NCBI GenBank assembly: GCA_903873715.1 | Contig: CAIQPS010000079.1 | Location: 1-40,509 of the forward strand | Direction: 5' to 3' | Length of the DNA: 40,509 bases | Origin: an uncultured Actinomycetes bacterium | Lineage (GTDB): Bacteria > Actinomycetota > Thermoleophilia > RBG-16-64-13 | Shown here: one piece after another, positions 1-8,802 of the stretch | Layout of the letters: the number at the start of each line of letters is the position of its first letter | Position numbering within the stretch: the first letter of the stretch is position 1 | The notes under the pieces: model-generated | Databases searched by the model: none | The model's input: the letters and a program-made list of their open reading frames with translations, nothing else | What the model was told of the DNA's origin: nothing | Translations under genes and position numbers: made by a program

Positions 1-630
1 GCTGGTGAGCTCGCGCACGAACAGGTCGGCGCCGAAGATGATGGCGGCCAAGGCGACGACGATCTGCAGGATCACCCTCGGGAGATCGGGGCTCTCGGCC
101 GTGCGATGGAAGTAGAGGGAGCGACATTCGCCTTCCAGGTCGCCCTCGCTGGCCATGGTCTTCTTGACGTAGACGCCGTAGCCGACTATGAGCAACACGG
201 CCACGGCCCACCGGAACGGCCCGATGTCGAAGATCCCGGCCGCGATGGCGACGACGTAGGCCACCAGGAAGTAACCCAGGTCGCGCCTCATGATCTCCCG
301 GTTGAACTTGATCTGCCGGGAGCGGCGCTTGCGGGCCGCGAAGATGAGCACCGCGACCCCGCACACGAAGATGGCGAGAGTGGAGAGCATGAAGGGGGCG
401 CCGAGGATGGCCCCGATCCCGACCTCCTTGCCCGAATCCCCACCTTTGATGAGGATGGCGATGAGCGGGATGATGGTCTCGGGCAACGCCGTACCGACGG
501 CGGCGAGGACACTGCCGACAGCCCCTTCGCCCAGATCGAGCTTGCGCCCGAACCACTCCACGCCGTTGACGAAGAGTTCGCACCCGGCAAGGATGACGGC
601 GAAAGCGACCAGTAGAAGGAGAATCGACAT
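1..630 (-). CDS. Sodium/calcium exchanger family membrane protein (partial, C-terminus outside window)
   Basis: The first 210 codons of a CaCA-superfamily cation antiporter are present and the gene runs off the left edge. The start ATG is at 630. The protein opens with a hydrophobic helix and then has an alpha-repeat-like segment GSVLAAVGTALPE at about residues 39-51, matching the G-S...GT-x-PE signature that lines the ion path in Na+/Ca2+ and H+/Ca2+ exchangers. Several more hydrophobic segments follow, including one close to the window edge. The second alpha repeat lies outside the window. It would sit in the inner membrane and exchange Ca2+ or another cation against Na+ or H+; the ion cannot be told from this half. 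It lies 88 nt downstream of the DUF1634/TauE pair on the same strand, with a small GC hairpin (682-697) in the gap, so co-transcription is possible but not certain. Confidence 0.75.
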   Translation of the reverse strand, partial: MSILLLLVAFAVILAGCELFVNGVEWFGRKLDLGEGAVGSVLAAVGTALPETIIPLIAILIKGGDSGKEVGIGAILGAPFMLSTLAIFVCGVAVLIFAARKRRSRQIKFNREIMRRDLGYFLVAYVVAIAAGIFDIGPFRWAVAVLLIVGYGVYVKKTMASEGDLEGECRSLYFHRTAESPDLPRVILQIVVALAAIIFGADLFVRELTS

Positions 631-718
631 GGCCCGGGGATTCTAACCGAACTCGGAAAGGCGCGCTACGCGGCGCGGCCCGGCACGACGCCGTGCCACC
701 CCGCCGGAGACCGGCGCC

Positions 719-1126
719 TCATCCCAGACTCATGCCCAGGGACGCCCCGACTATGAGCAGCGCCGCGACGATGGCGCTGATCCCGACGAAAAGCCACTGC
801 CGGCGCCCCGCGAAGACGGCCCCCAAGGCGAGGACCCGCGCGAACGGCGTGAGCAGAAGGACGATCAGGCCCAGTTGCAGGAAGCCTGAGGCCTCCCCCG
901 CCGCGATCTGGCCGGGGATCTTGGTGACGGTGCTGGCGTGGATCACCGCCTTGCCCGGTTGAACGGCGCTGAGGACCGCCCCGACCACCAGCAGCGCCAC
1001 GGCGGCCAGCAACCCGACGACGAGCACCCGCGAGATGACCGCGTTGAGCCGCATCTCGGCCTGATGGTCGTCGCGGACTCCCTGGCCCTCGACCGCCGGG
1101 CGGTCCCTGTCCGCGCCGCCGCTCAC
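719..1126 (-). CDS. DUF1634 small membrane protein
   Basis: A 135-residue protein with three predicted membrane helices (roughly residues 33-55, 80-100 and 110-130) and a short polar N-terminus. The GTG start at 1126 overlaps the TGA of the upstream permease gene in a GTGA junction, typical of translational coupling. An internal ATG at 1054 would give a protein 24 residues shorter that still keeps all helices. Size, topology and position directly after a TauE/SafE permease fit the DUF1634 family, which is commonly encoded beside such permeases. The biochemical role is not known; I infer that it is an accessory subunit of the adjacent exporter. Confidence 0.7.
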   Translation of the reverse strand: MSGGADRDRPAVEGQGVRDDHQAEMRLNAVISRVLVVGLLAAVALLVVGAVLSAVQPGKAVIHASTVTKIPGQIAAGEASGFLQLGLIVLLLTPFARVLALGAVFAGRRQWLFVGISAIVAALLIVGASLGMSLG

Positions 1127-1959
1127 CGTACGGCTATCCCGGCCGCGCCGAGGATCATCTGGATCGAGAGAGCGAAGAGGACCACGGCAAGAATGACCGT
1201 CAGTACCGAACTCTTGATACGGAGGGTGAGCTTGGAGCCGATGAACGCGCCGACGGTGGTCCCCAGGACCACGGGCACCGCCACCGCCGGGTCGATCATG
1301 CCTCGAGCGAAATAGACGGCGGAACTCGCGCAGGCGGTCACGCCGATCATGAAACTGCTCGTGGACACGGCCGCCCGCACCGGGACACCCATGCCCAGCA
1401 CCATGACCGGGACCTTGAGGAACCCGCCACCGACGCCCAGGAGCCCGGAGACCGCCCCCGCTATGCCGGACACCCCCATCCCCACGGGCAGCCGGTGCAC
1501 GCGATAGCTGACCACCGTCTGCTGGTTGCGGTCGTAGTAGGAGTGGCCGAGCGCACCCAGGTCGGCGTCGTGCGCCAGGGAACCGCGGACGGCCCGCTTG
1601 GCCACCACCATATAGACGGACACGCAGATCATCACCGCGCCGAAGATGCCCTGGAGCACGCCCTTGCTGAGCGCGGCCCCGACGAAGCCTCCAACGAGAG
1701 CGCCGGCCACGGTCATGGTCTCCATGGTCATGCCCAGGCGCATGTTGGACAGGTCCTCGCGGACGTATGCGGCGGCAGCGGTGGTGGACGTCGCGACGAC
1801 GGCGATGAGACTGGCCGAGATGGCACTGTGGATGGGGACCCCGAGGAAGAGCGTAAGCGCCGGGATGATGAACACCCCGCCGCCCAGCCCCACCATCGCT
1901 CCGAAGGTCCCGCCGACGAGCCCCACGATGCCCAAGAGGATCACATGCGTCATGCACAT
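1123..1959 (-). CDS. TauE/SafE family permease (sulfite/organosulfonate exporter family)
   Basis: A 278-residue polytopic membrane protein built from two similar halves. Each half has the glycine-rich GxxxGLGGGxxxxP pattern of the family: GAMVGLGGGVFIIPAL near residue 20 and GLLGVGGGFLKVPVMV near residue 172. About eight hydrophobic segments are visible. Family members move sulfite, sulfoacetate, taurine-derived anions or other small anions across the inner membrane; the substrate here is unknown. Two in-frame ATGs, 1959 and 1953, are possible starts and neither has a good ribosome-binding site; the longer is given. The gene overlaps the DUF1634 gene by 4 nt. Confidence 0.85.
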   Translation of the reverse strand: MCMTHVILLGIVGLVGGTFGAMVGLGGGVFIIPALTLFLGVPIHSAISASLIAVVATSTTAAAAYVREDLSNMRLGMTMETMTVAGALVGGFVGAALSKGVLQGIFGAVMICVSVYMVVAKRAVRGSLAHDADLGALGHSYYDRNQQTVVSYRVHRLPVGMGVSGIAGAVSGLLGVGGGFLKVPVMVLGMGVPVRAAVSTSSFMIGVTACASSAVYFARGMIDPAVAVPVVLGTTVGAFIGSKLTLRIKSSVLTVILAVVLFALSIQMILGAAGIAVR

Positions 1960-2160
1960 GAGGCTACCACAGGGCCCGCGGCCGCTGCCGGGCGGGAGGC
2001 GGCGCCCCAGAGCGCGGCGGGCGGCGGCGGGGCGGCGTGCGCCCCGGTAAACCGCCCACCGCGCCGCCGCACTTGGTCAAGCGGCCCCGACCTAGTACGC
2101 TGTCAGGGTCCTGCAGCGCCTGTCCGGCGCGACGACACGAGTACTTCCGAGGGGTGGCCC
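1960..2160. promoter_or_regulatory. Divergent intergenic region between TauE permease and zinc-ribbon gene
   Basis: 201 bp separate two divergently read genes, so it should hold promoters for both. Only the right half is less GC-rich. A ribosome-binding site (GAGGGG) lies a few bases before the ATG at 2161. A weak -35/-10-like pair (TTGGTC at 2073, TAGTAC at 2093) faces right, but its 14-bp spacer is too short to be convincing. No clear operator or riboswitch fold was seen. Confidence 0.3.
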
Positions 2161-3567
2161 ATGTTCTGCTCTGACTGTGGAGCGCGGATATCCGATGGGA
2201 CCCGTTTCTGCCCGGAATGCGGCGCGCCTCAGGCGCCCACTCAGGCGGGCGGCACGCCGCCGCGCGACCGGGCCGTCATCCACACGCCCGCGCCGGAGGA
2301 CCCGTATCTCCCGGGGCCGGACCACGTGTCGAGCATGCGGCCCGTCCCGCCCAGGAAGGGCCCCTCACCGGCGGTCTGGGTGGCGCTGGCCTGCGTGGCC
2401 ATAGTCGTGATCGTGCTCGCGGTGGCCCTGCCGATGCTGCTCCTGCGAGGCGGCGGCACCGAGGACACCACCACCACGGCGCTGTCGACGACGTCCACGA
2501 GTGAAGACACCACGACCACCGAGGAGTCGACGACCACGACGGAGGCCACCACGACGTCCAGCGAGCCGGCCGAGGTGTCCACCAGCATCACCGGCAAACC
2601 GGGCCCGGGCGTGCCCGGGGACTCGGGCGGCACGTGGACCGAGACCAGCATCACCGGGCTGGACCTCACTGTCAACGAGGTGGCCGTGTCCGATGACGCC
2701 CTCCTGTTCCAGGCCGGTACCAACGGCGTGTACGCCTACGTCTTCGAGTCCGGTAAGACCATCGGGCTGCCGACGGCGGCGGAGAAGGCCGGCGGCATCG
2801 CCCTCGACGGCATGCTCGCCGTCTGGTGGGAGGCGAACGGGACAGACCCCGTCACCGACGCGCACATCTACGCCATGCTCCTGCCCGACGGGCCGAAAGT
2901 GGAAGTGGCCTCGGGCACCAGTGTGGCCTACCCGCAGGTGGCGGGCGGCATGATCACCTGGGTGGAAGGCCAGCCGTGGGCCACCCAGCCGGACGAGTGG
3001 TACGACTACACCATCAAGGGCGTGTCGGTCGACGAGACCGGGAGCCCCGTCGCCTCGGCCTCCGTGCTGGTCAAGCCCGGGAGGGCCATCGCATCGACGG
3101 TGGGCGACTCCACCTGGGTCTACAGCCTGTCGGAGGGTTTCATCGCCTGGGAGCAGCAGAACAAGGCCGGCGCCATCAAGCCCGGCACCTGGATGATGGA
3201 CCTGGCCGAACTCAAGCCCTGGCGCATCGGCGCCGACGCGTGGCGCCCCTCTCTGTACAAGAACCGGGTGGTCTTCACCCTGGACGGGGTGGAGACGGCG
3301 AAGTTCAGCGGCAAGGCCCAGACCATAGACGGGGCCGGCGACTACGCGACCGCCGCCCCGACCTACGCAGCGTTCTACAGGCCGAAGCCGTCGGGCGACG
3401 GGACCGCGTGGGCCGTCGTGGCCAAGGGCTACACCGGCGGCTACCAGCAGGTTCTGCTGGACGACACCGGGTCGCCCCCGTGGTTCCTGCCGTCAATAGC
3501 GGCCTCGGCCCACCGGATCGCCTTCTCGGTAGACGGAGCGCTGCACCTGTTCACCTGGCAGGAATGA
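2161..3567 (+). CDS. Zinc-ribbon single-pass membrane protein with extracytoplasmic beta-propeller-like domain
   Basis: A 468-residue protein. Residues 3-20 form a CxxC...CxxC zinc ribbon (C3, C6, C17, C20). A Pro-rich cytoplasmic linker, one membrane helix (about 71-95) and a Thr/Ser/Glu-rich stalk (about 101-140) follow. The rest is an extracytoplasmic domain of short beta-strand blocks, with repeated phrases such as 'G-x-x-ayp.va.g.itW', reminiscent of TolB/WD-type propeller blades. The arrangement ribbon-inside, helix, stalk, sensor-outside is common in actinobacterial surface proteins of unknown job. It has its own start with GAGGGG upstream. Its TGA stop directly abuts the stop of the convergent RidA gene (TGA|TCA, 3565-3570). 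No function is assigned; a surface sensor or carrier role is inference. Confidence 0.75.
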   Translation: MFCSDCGARISDGTRFCPECGAPQAPTQAGGTPPRDRAVIHTPAPEDPYLPGPDHVSSMRPVPPRKGPSPAVWVALACVAIVVIVLAVALPMLLLRGGGTEDTTTTALSTTSTSEDTTTTEESTTTTEATTTSSEPAEVSTSITGKPGPGVPGDSGGTWTETSITGLDLTVNEVAVSDDALLFQAGTNGVYAYVFESGKTIGLPTAAEKAGGIALDGMLAVWWEANGTDPVTDAHIYAMLLPDGPKVEVASGTSVAYPQVAGGMITWVEGQPWATQPDEWYDYTIKGVSVDETGSPVASASVLVKPGRAIASTVGDSTWVYSLSEGFIAWEQQNKAGAIKPGTWMMDLAELKPWRIGADAWRPSLYKNRVVFTLDGVETAKFSGKAQTIDGAGDYATAAPTYAAFYRPKPSGDGTAWAVVAKGYTGGYQQVLLDDTGSPPWFLPSIAASAHRIAFSVDGALHLFTWQE

Positions 3568-4011
3568 TCAGTCGGGGACGCAGGCCACCACGCTCATCTC
3601 GAACTTGAGCCGGGGATCGGTCGCCAGCCGCACCACTTCGACCGTGCAGCTCGAAGGCCGGTGGGCGCCGAAGTACTCCGCCTGCACCCGGTTGATAGCG
3701 TCCTGGTTGGCCGCCACGTCCTTGATGTAGCGGGTCACGAAGACCACGTCGCTGAGCGTGCCACCGGCGGCCGCGAGCAACTCCTTGAGCTGCTCCATGG
3801 TCCGCCGGGCTTGGCCTTCCGCGTCCTCGGGCATGTCGTCGAACTCTTCGGGCCGGTGCGGATGATGGTGATAGGTCGGCGCCGCCATCGCGGCGGTGAA
3901 CAGCAGCCGCCCGCCGTTCACCACGATGGCCGGGGCGTACGGCAGGTTGTAGCTCGGGTCGTTCTTCGCCGTATGTATCACTTCGATGCGCGGCCTTTCC
4001 TCGATGCTCAT
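3568..4011 (-). CDS. RidA/YjgF/Rid family protein
   Basis: A 147-residue Rid-family protein. RidA hydrolyses reactive enamine/imine intermediates made by PLP enzymes in the cytosol; many relatives have other, often unknown, roles. Family landmarks are the N-terminal 'PYAPAIVVNGGRLLFTA' strand, a helix around GQARRTMEQLKELLAAAGG, and the 'VVFVTRYIKD' strand. The C-terminal 'VVRLATDPRLKFEMSVVA' lies where RidA carries its substrate-binding Arg (R105 in E. coli-type proteins); here an Arg is present but the surrounding motif (normally CV-R) is altered, so deaminase activity is uncertain. The start is ATG 4011, because a strong GGAGGGG lies 3 nt upstream; a longer reading to 4089 would overlap phosphoketolase. 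It follows phosphoketolase after 28 nt, suggesting one transcript. Confidence 0.85.
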   Translation of the reverse strand: MSIEERPRIEVIHTAKNDPSYNLPYAPAIVVNGGRLLFTAAMAAPTYHHHPHRPEEFDDMPEDAEGQARRTMEQLKELLAAAGGTLSDVVFVTRYIKDVAANQDAINRVQAEYFGAHRPSSCTVEVVRLATDPRLKFEMSVVACVPD

Positions 4012-4039
4012 TTCCCCTCCCGATCGTCTGTGCCTGTTC

Positions 4040-6520
4040 CTATTGGTCCGCGGATGTGTCCGCCGCCCGCGACGTCCTGCGGCGTACATCCCCTGCGGTC
4101 GCTCCGCTGTAGTAGCCCCACGCCCATCCCTTCACCTGGGGCATGTCGTCACCGGTGTCACGGATGTATCCCGCGTGGTCCACGTGGATGTCGCGGATCA
4201 GTTGGCGGACGTGGGCGGCGCGCTCGGCGAGCCCGGGCACCCGGTCGATGACGTCGCGGGCCAGGCTGAAGCGGTCGAGCTCGTTGAGCACCGTCATGTC
4301 GAACGGCGTGGTGGTGGTGCCCTCTTCCTTGTAGCCGCGGACGTGGATGTTGTCGTGGCCGGTGCGGCGGTAGGTCAGGCGATGGATGAGCCAGGGATAG
4401 CCGTGATAGGCGAAGATCACCGGCTTATCCGCGGTGAAGAGCGAGTCGAACTCGCCGGCACTGAGCCCGTGCGGGTGCTCTTCGCGGGGCTGCAGCGTCA
4501 TGAGGTCCACCACGTTGACCACCCGGATCTTGAGGTCCGGGACGTGCTCGCGTAGAAAGTCGACCGCCGCCAGGGTCTCCATGGTGGGCACGTCGCCGGC
4601 GCAGGCCATGACCACGTCGGGCTCCTGCCCCTGATCGTTGCTGGCCCATTCCCAGATACCGACGCCCGCCGAACAATGGCGGATGGCGGAGTCCATGTCG
4701 AGCCACTGGAGCTCCGGCTGCTTGCCCGCCACGATCACGTTGATGAGGCCCCGGCTGCGCAGGCAGTGGTCGGTGACCGCGAGGAGCGTGTTGGCGTCCG
4801 GTGGCAGGTAGACGCGGGTGACCGCGGCCTTCTTGGTGAGCACGTGGTCGATGAAGCCCGGGTCCTGGTGGGAGAAGCCGTTGTGATCCTGCCGCCACAC
4901 GTGCGAGGTCAGCAGGTAGTTGAGCGAAGGGACCGGCCGCCGCCAGGGGATGGAACGGGTCACGTCCAGCCACTTGGCGTGCTGGTTGAACATCGAGGAG
5001 ATGATGTGGATGAACGCCTCGTAGCAGGAGAAAAGGCCGTGCCGCCCCGTCAGCGTGTACCCCTCTATCCAGCCCTCTATGGTGTGCTCGCTCAGGATCT
5101 CCATGACCCGGCCGCCCGGAGCCAGACGGTCGTCGTAGGGCTCAGTGGCCGCCTCCCAGGCGCGGGGCGTCACCTCGAGGACGGCGTCCAGGCGGTTGCT
5201 GCGGGTCTCGTCGGGGCCGAAAAGGCGGAAGTTCCCGGCGCCCAGGTTGCGGCGCATGATCTCGGCCAGGAACTGGCCCATGATGCGGGTGGACTCCGCG
5301 ATAGTGACGCCCGGCGTGGGGCAGTGGACGCCGAACTCCCGGAAGTCCGGCATCTCCAGGTCGCGGAGAAGGAGGCCGCCGTTGGCGTGAGGGTTGTCCC
5401 CCATGCGCCTGCGGCCGTCCGGCGCGAGCGCGGCCAGTTCCGGGCGGAGCGCGCCGGCTTCGTCGAACAGCTCCTCGGGCTTGTAGCTGCGCATCCAGTC
5501 CTCGAGCAGCTTCAGGTGGCCGCCCGTCATGTCGGCGAACGGCACCTGGTGGGAACGGTACGTCCCCTCCACCTGCTTGCCGTCCACCGTCTTGGGGCCG
5601 GTCCAACCCTTGGGCGTCCGCATGACGATCATGGGCCAGCGCGGCCGCTCGACGACGCCTTCGACCCGGGCGCGGCGCTGGATGGCGGCGATCTCGTCGA
5701 GGACGTCGTCCAGAGTGGCGGCCATGAGCTGGTGCACGGTGGCCGGGTCGTCGCCTTCCACGAAGTACGGCGCGTAGCCCAAGCCTTCGAAATAGGCGGC
5801 CAGCTCGTCGTGGCTGATGCGGGCCAGCACCGTCGGGTTGGCGATCTTCGCCCCGTTGAGGTGCAGGATGGGCAGGACGGCACCGTCGCCCGCGGGGTCG
5901 AGGAACTTGTTGGACTGCCAGCCGGCCGCGAGAGCGCCGGTCTCGGCCTCACCGTCGCCAACGACACAGACGGCGATGAGGTCCGGGTTGTCGAAGACGG
6001 CACCGAACGCGTGAGTGAGCGAGTAGCCCAGTTCACCGCCCTCGTTGATGGACCCGGGGGTCTCGGGCGCCACGTGGCTGGGGATGCCGCCCGGGAACGA
6101 GAACTGCTTGAACAGGCGCTGCATCCCCACTTCGTTCTGGGGGATGTGGTTGTAGTACTCGCTGTACGTGCCCTCGAGGTAGACGTTGGCCACCATGGCC
6201 GGTCCGCCGTGGCCTGGCCCGCAGACATAGATGATGTCGAGGTCCCGGTCCTTGATGACCCGGTTGAGGTGCACGTACACCAGGTTGAGCCCCGGGCAGG
6301 TGCCCCAGTGGCCGAGCAGCCGGGTCTTGACGTCCTCGGGCACGAGCGGCCGCCGGAGCAGCGGATTGTCTTTCAGGTAGATCTGCCCCACGGACAGGTA
6401 GTTGGCCGCCCGCCAGTAGGCGTCCATGCGCTCGAGCTCGTCGGGAGCGAGCGGGGCACGCCGGTCGAGCGGGACCCGCCCCTCGACCGCCTGTTCCTGG
6501 GGAGACGCCGCGTCGCTCAT
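4040..6520 (-). CDS. xfp: Xylulose-5-phosphate/fructose-6-phosphate phosphoketolase
   Basis: An 826-residue thiamine-diphosphate enzyme that splits xylulose 5-phosphate (and usually fructose 6-phosphate) with phosphate into acetyl phosphate and an aldose phosphate in the cytosol. It shows the family's GHGGPA motif (residues 103-108) and the ThDP/Mg2+ motif GDGEAETG (188-195). The N-terminal 'YLSVGQIYL' block, H71 in GHWGT and the C-terminal '[16 protein letters not shown]' block are also typical. Full length for the family (about 790-830). The start is ATG 6520 with AGGAGG eight bases upstream; a reading from 6571 would overlap tag and lacks a site. It sits between tag (31-nt gap) and RidA (28-nt gap). 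It gives the cell a route from sugar phosphates to acetyl phosphate, as expected of a heterofermenter or mixed-lifestyle bacterium. Confidence 0.96.
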   Translation of the reverse strand: MSDAASPQEQAVEGRVPLDRRAPLAPDELERMDAYWRAANYLSVGQIYLKDNPLLRRPLVPEDVKTRLLGHWGTCPGLNLVYVHLNRVIKDRDLDIIYVCGPGHGGPAMVANVYLEGTYSEYYNHIPQNEVGMQRLFKQFSFPGGIPSHVAPETPGSINEGGELGYSLTHAFGAVFDNPDLIAVCVVGDGEAETGALAAGWQSNKFLDPAGDGAVLPILHLNGAKIANPTVLARISHDELAAYFEGLGYAPYFVEGDDPATVHQLMAATLDDVLDEIAAIQRRARVEGVVERPRWPMIVMRTPKGWTGPKTVDGKQVEGTYRSHQVPFADMTGGHLKLLEDWMRSYKPEELFDEAGALRPELAALAPDGRRRMGDNPHANGGLLLRDLEMPDFREFGVHCPTPGVTIAESTRIMGQFLAEIMRRNLGAGNFRLFGPDETRSNRLDAVLEVTPRAWEAATEPYDDRLAPGGRVMEILSEHTIEGWIEGYTLTGRHGLFSCYEAFIHIISSMFNQHAKWLDVTRSIPWRRPVPSLNYLLTSHVWRQDHNGFSHQDPGFIDHVLTKKAAVTRVYLPPDANTLLAVTDHCLRSRGLINVIVAGKQPELQWLDMDSAIRHCSAGVGIWEWASNDQGQEPDVVMACAGDVPTMETLAAVDFLREHVPDLKIRVVNVVDLMTLQPREEHPHGLSAGEFDSLFTADKPVIFAYHGYPWLIHRLTYRRTGHDNIHVRGYKEEGTTTTPFDMTVLNELDRFSLARDVIDRVPGLAERAAHVRQLIRDIHVDHAGYIRDTGDDMPQVKGWAWGYYSGATAGDVRRRTSRAADTSADQ

Positions 6521-6551
6521 GATGGTCCTCCTCGCGCCCGGGGGCCGGACT

Positions 6552-7142
6552 CTACTCTCCGGCGACCCCACGCAGTTCCTGGTATCGGAAGCAGTCGACC
6601 GTGTGGTCGTTCACCATGCCGGTCGCCTGCATGTGCGCGTAGCAGATGGTCGGGCCGACGAACCGGAAACCCCGCTTCTTGAGGTCGGCGCTCATGCGCT
6701 CCGCCTCGGGCGTCTTGGCCGGTATGTCGGAGATGGTGCGCCATTCGTTGTGTATCGTCCCGCCCTCCGTGAACCGCCAAACGTAGGCGTCGAAGCTGCC
6801 GAACTCCTCCTGCACGCGCAGGAACGCCTTGGCGTTGCCGATGGCGGAGCCGATCTTGAGCCTGTTACGGACGATGCCGGGATCGGCGAGGAGCCGCTCC
6901 ACGTCCGCCGGACCGAAGGCGGCCACCTTCTCGGGGTGGAACCCGGCGAAGGCCACCCTGTAGCCCTCCCGCTTGCGCAGGATGGTCAGCCAGCTGAGCC
7001 CGGCCTGGGCGCCCTCTAGGACGAGGAACTCGAAGAGCAGGCGGTCGTCGTGGACGGGCACGCCCCATTCCTCGTCGTGGTAGGTCTGATAGAGGGGCTC
7101 GCCGCCCGCCCAGGCGCAGCGACAGACATCGTCACGAGGCAC
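6552..7142 (-). CDS. tag: DNA-3-methyladenine glycosylase I
   Basis: A 196-residue base-excision repair enzyme that removes 3-methyladenine from alkylated DNA. The zinc ligands known from E. coli Tag are conserved: C9 in CAW, H22 in YHDEEW, and the C-terminal His and Cys of NDHTVDC. The recognition Glu is E43 in [10 protein letters not shown]. The block [19 protein letters not shown] matches the family almost exactly. The chosen GTG start (7142) has a purine-rich GAAGGGAG site upstream and gives the usual length; an ATG at 7187 would add 15 residues with no conserved content. It lies 31 nt before phosphoketolase and may share its transcript, with no obvious functional link. Confidence 0.95.
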   Translation of the reverse strand: MPRDDVCRCAWAGGEPLYQTYHDEEWGVPVHDDRLLFEFLVLEGAQAGLSWLTILRKREGYRVAFAGFHPEKVAAFGPADVERLLADPGIVRNRLKIGSAIGNAKAFLRVQEEFGSFDAYVWRFTEGGTIHNEWRTISDIPAKTPEAERMSADLKKRGFRFVGPTICYAHMQATGMVNDHTVDCFRYQELRGVAGE

Positions 7143-7226
7143 GAAAGGCTCCCTTCGCCGGTCGGGACCACCGGCCGACTGTAGCACGGCTGTGACGCCG
7201 GCCGGAGCACATCCGGTCCGGCCTTG

Positions 7227-7931
7227 TCAGATGTTGACGTGCGCCTCCACGACGAAGGCCCGCGTCCGGGACGGGTCGAGCAACTCCTCCTCGAGCCGCC
7301 GCACAGCCGCGCGCACCGCCGGGCCGGCGCCGAGCGCGGCGAGGCCGCCGGGGCCGTCCAGGTAGAACTCGTCGATGACGTCGTAGTACTTCGGGTCGCC
7401 ACCGTCGGGCATGTCGGCCTCGGCGATGGTGTGGTTCTGCAGATAGGCCGCCACGCCGGCCGGCCTTCCGGCCTCGTTGAAGATTGCGCCCATGCCCTCC
7501 AGCCAGCGGCGCTGGAACTCCTCGCGAGTGAGGTCGGCGGCGCGGCGCCGGAAGTAGAGCGCCCGGTCTGTGGTGCGCTGCCCCTCGAGCACCGGCTGCT
7601 CGGTCATCAGGTGGAAGACCGCGGCCCCGGCGAAGCGGTCCTCGTCGGGACGCACCTGTCCGATGTACTCCGGGCGCGCCATGTTGCCCCGGAACGCCTG
7701 CAGACTGTCGAACGACGCCTCCATGCAGTTGTCCACGTCGGTGGCGAGCGGATGACTGAAAGCGGTGTCAGTCGCCCCGGGGACCGGGAAGTTGTAGTGG
7801 TAGTGCCGGAAATCCCCGGCGAGGGCGGGCAAGCTCAGGATGAGCGGCCCGTGGTTCTCGACAAGATATCTCCGGTATTCCTCGTGGGTCATGCCGTCAC
7901 GGCGCCCGGCCACGATCATCACCTTGATCAT
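7227..7931 (-). CDS. Tandem EthD-domain protein
   Basis: A 234-residue protein made of two copies of the EthD fold (dimeric alpha/beta barrel, about 100 residues each). The first starts MIKVMIV and includes 'MTHEEYRRYLVENHGPLI'; the second starts near residue 120 with 'ALYFRRRAADLTREEFQRRW'. EthD proteins accompany degradation of ethers and aromatics, and fungal relatives act on polyketide-like ring substrates; many have no known reaction. ATG 7931 is preceded by AAGGAGCC; an upstream in-frame start at 8018 would cross the promoter region. It is transcribed away from the TetR operon across a 222-bp region holding a palindrome, so it is probably under the same repressor. Confidence 0.8.
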   Translation of the reverse strand: MIKVMIVAGRRDGMTHEEYRRYLVENHGPLILSLPALAGDFRHYHYNFPVPGATDTAFSHPLATDVDNCMEASFDSLQAFRGNMARPEYIGQVRPDEDRFAGAAVFHLMTEQPVLEGQRTTDRALYFRRRAADLTREEFQRRWLEGMGAIFNEAGRPAGVAAYLQNHTIAEADMPDGGDPKYYDVIDEFYLDGPGGLAALGAGPAVRAAVRRLEEELLDPSRTRAFVVEAHVNI

Positions 7932-8101
7932 TCGACAGGCTCCTTGACTCCGAGAGCGGTCACAGACGACTACGTGAGGAGGAGGGCTCACCCGGCCTCC
8001 CGCGCCAAGGGGGCACAAGGGCGGGAGGCGGGCAGTCCTTCAGACGGGAGACGCGGCCGGCTCGCTATTCCTTCCGCATCTTTCAGTTATGGTTCCGCCT
8101 G

Positions 8102-8117
8102 GTTAATATTGATTAAC
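8102..8117. promoter_or_regulatory. Perfect inverted repeat, candidate TetR operator
   Basis: GTTAAT-ATTG-ATTAAC is a perfect 6-bp inverted repeat with a 4-bp spacer, in an AT-rich island within GC-rich DNA. It lies 37 bp before the TetR start and 170 bp before the divergent EthD start. Position and symmetry are what a TetR-family dimer would bind; its role is inferred. Confidence 0.6.
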
Positions 8118-8153
8118 TTAGAGCATCGGCCCGGCCAAGTCAAGGGCGGTATC

Positions 8154-8789
8154 ATGGCTTTCATGAGGAAGACCAGCGAGGAAAGACGCCAAGAGATAGC
8201 GGCGGCTACCCTGCACATAGTCGGCGAGTTCGGGGTGGAAGGTGCGACGATGGCCCGGATAGCCGACGCGGTGGGCATCTCGGGCCCGGCCCTGTACAAG
8301 CACTATTCCGGCCGCACCGAGATTCTCGAAGGGGCCATGGACCTCCTGCTCCAACGGGTGGTCGCCTGGCTCGACTCGTCGACCAACCCCAACGCCCTCG
8401 AGCGGCTGCGGGAGTTGGGCGACACCCATGCCGCCACCATGACCACGGACCGCGAAGGCGTCGTCGCTCCCCTGTTCGAGTTCGCGGCGGCGGGGCACCG
8501 GTCCAACCTCACCAGCCAGATGGCCGAGAGGACCCGGGCGACGCTCGCCAAACTCACGGCGATAATCGAGGAAGGACGGGATCAGGGCACCATCAGGGCC
8601 GATGTGGACGTGCGACTGGTGGCGTGGAGCTTCCTCGGACTCACCTGGGTGGAGAACCTGGCCGGCGCGGAAGGCATGGCGGAGGAGTTCGTCGGCACCG
8701 GTGTTTCCGCTAGGATGCTGGACAAGATACTCACCGATATCGCGGCGCCCGGGGACGACTCGGGCCGCGCGCACAGTCAAGACTGCTGA
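8154..8789 (+). CDS. TetR/AcrR family transcriptional regulator
   Basis: A 211-residue regulator. The N-terminal helix-turn-helix spans about residues 15-55 with the family signature 'TMARIADAVGISGPALYKHY' and 'GRTEIL'. The remainder is an all-helical ligand-binding and dimerisation domain typical of the family, not informative about the ligand. The start ATG 8154 follows AAGGGCGG; an in-frame ATG four codons later is an alternative. It heads an operon with SDR and two MFS genes (13-nt gap to SDR) and is divergent from EthD. By analogy with similar loci it should repress itself, the operon and perhaps EthD until a small molecule, likely exported by the MFS proteins or reduced by the SDR, binds. 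Confidence 0.9.
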   Translation: MAFMRKTSEERRQEIAAATLHIVGEFGVEGATMARIADAVGISGPALYKHYSGRTEILEGAMDLLLQRVVAWLDSSTNPNALERLRELGDTHAATMTTDREGVVAPLFEFAAAGHRSNLTSQMAERTRATLAKLTAIIEEGRDQGTIRADVDVRLVAWSFLGLTWVENLAGAEGMAEEFVGTGVSARMLDKILTDIAAPGDDSGRAHSQDC

Positions 8790-8802
8790 CCAAGGGGGAT
8801 CG

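Noticed and set aside
719-1957. A 412-residue reading on the minus strand
   Set aside because: Only its last part (from 1126) is a real gene, DUF1634; the rest is an out-of-frame read of the TauE permease.
2490-2580. Thr/Ser codon repeats as a possible repeat array
   Set aside because: They encode the low-complexity stalk of the zinc-ribbon surface protein; there is no regular unit or spacer.
4676-6682. A 668-codon open frame on the plus strand
   Set aside because: It is the antisense of phosphoketolase; high GC at third positions opens long false frames. It has no family motif and no ribosome-binding site.
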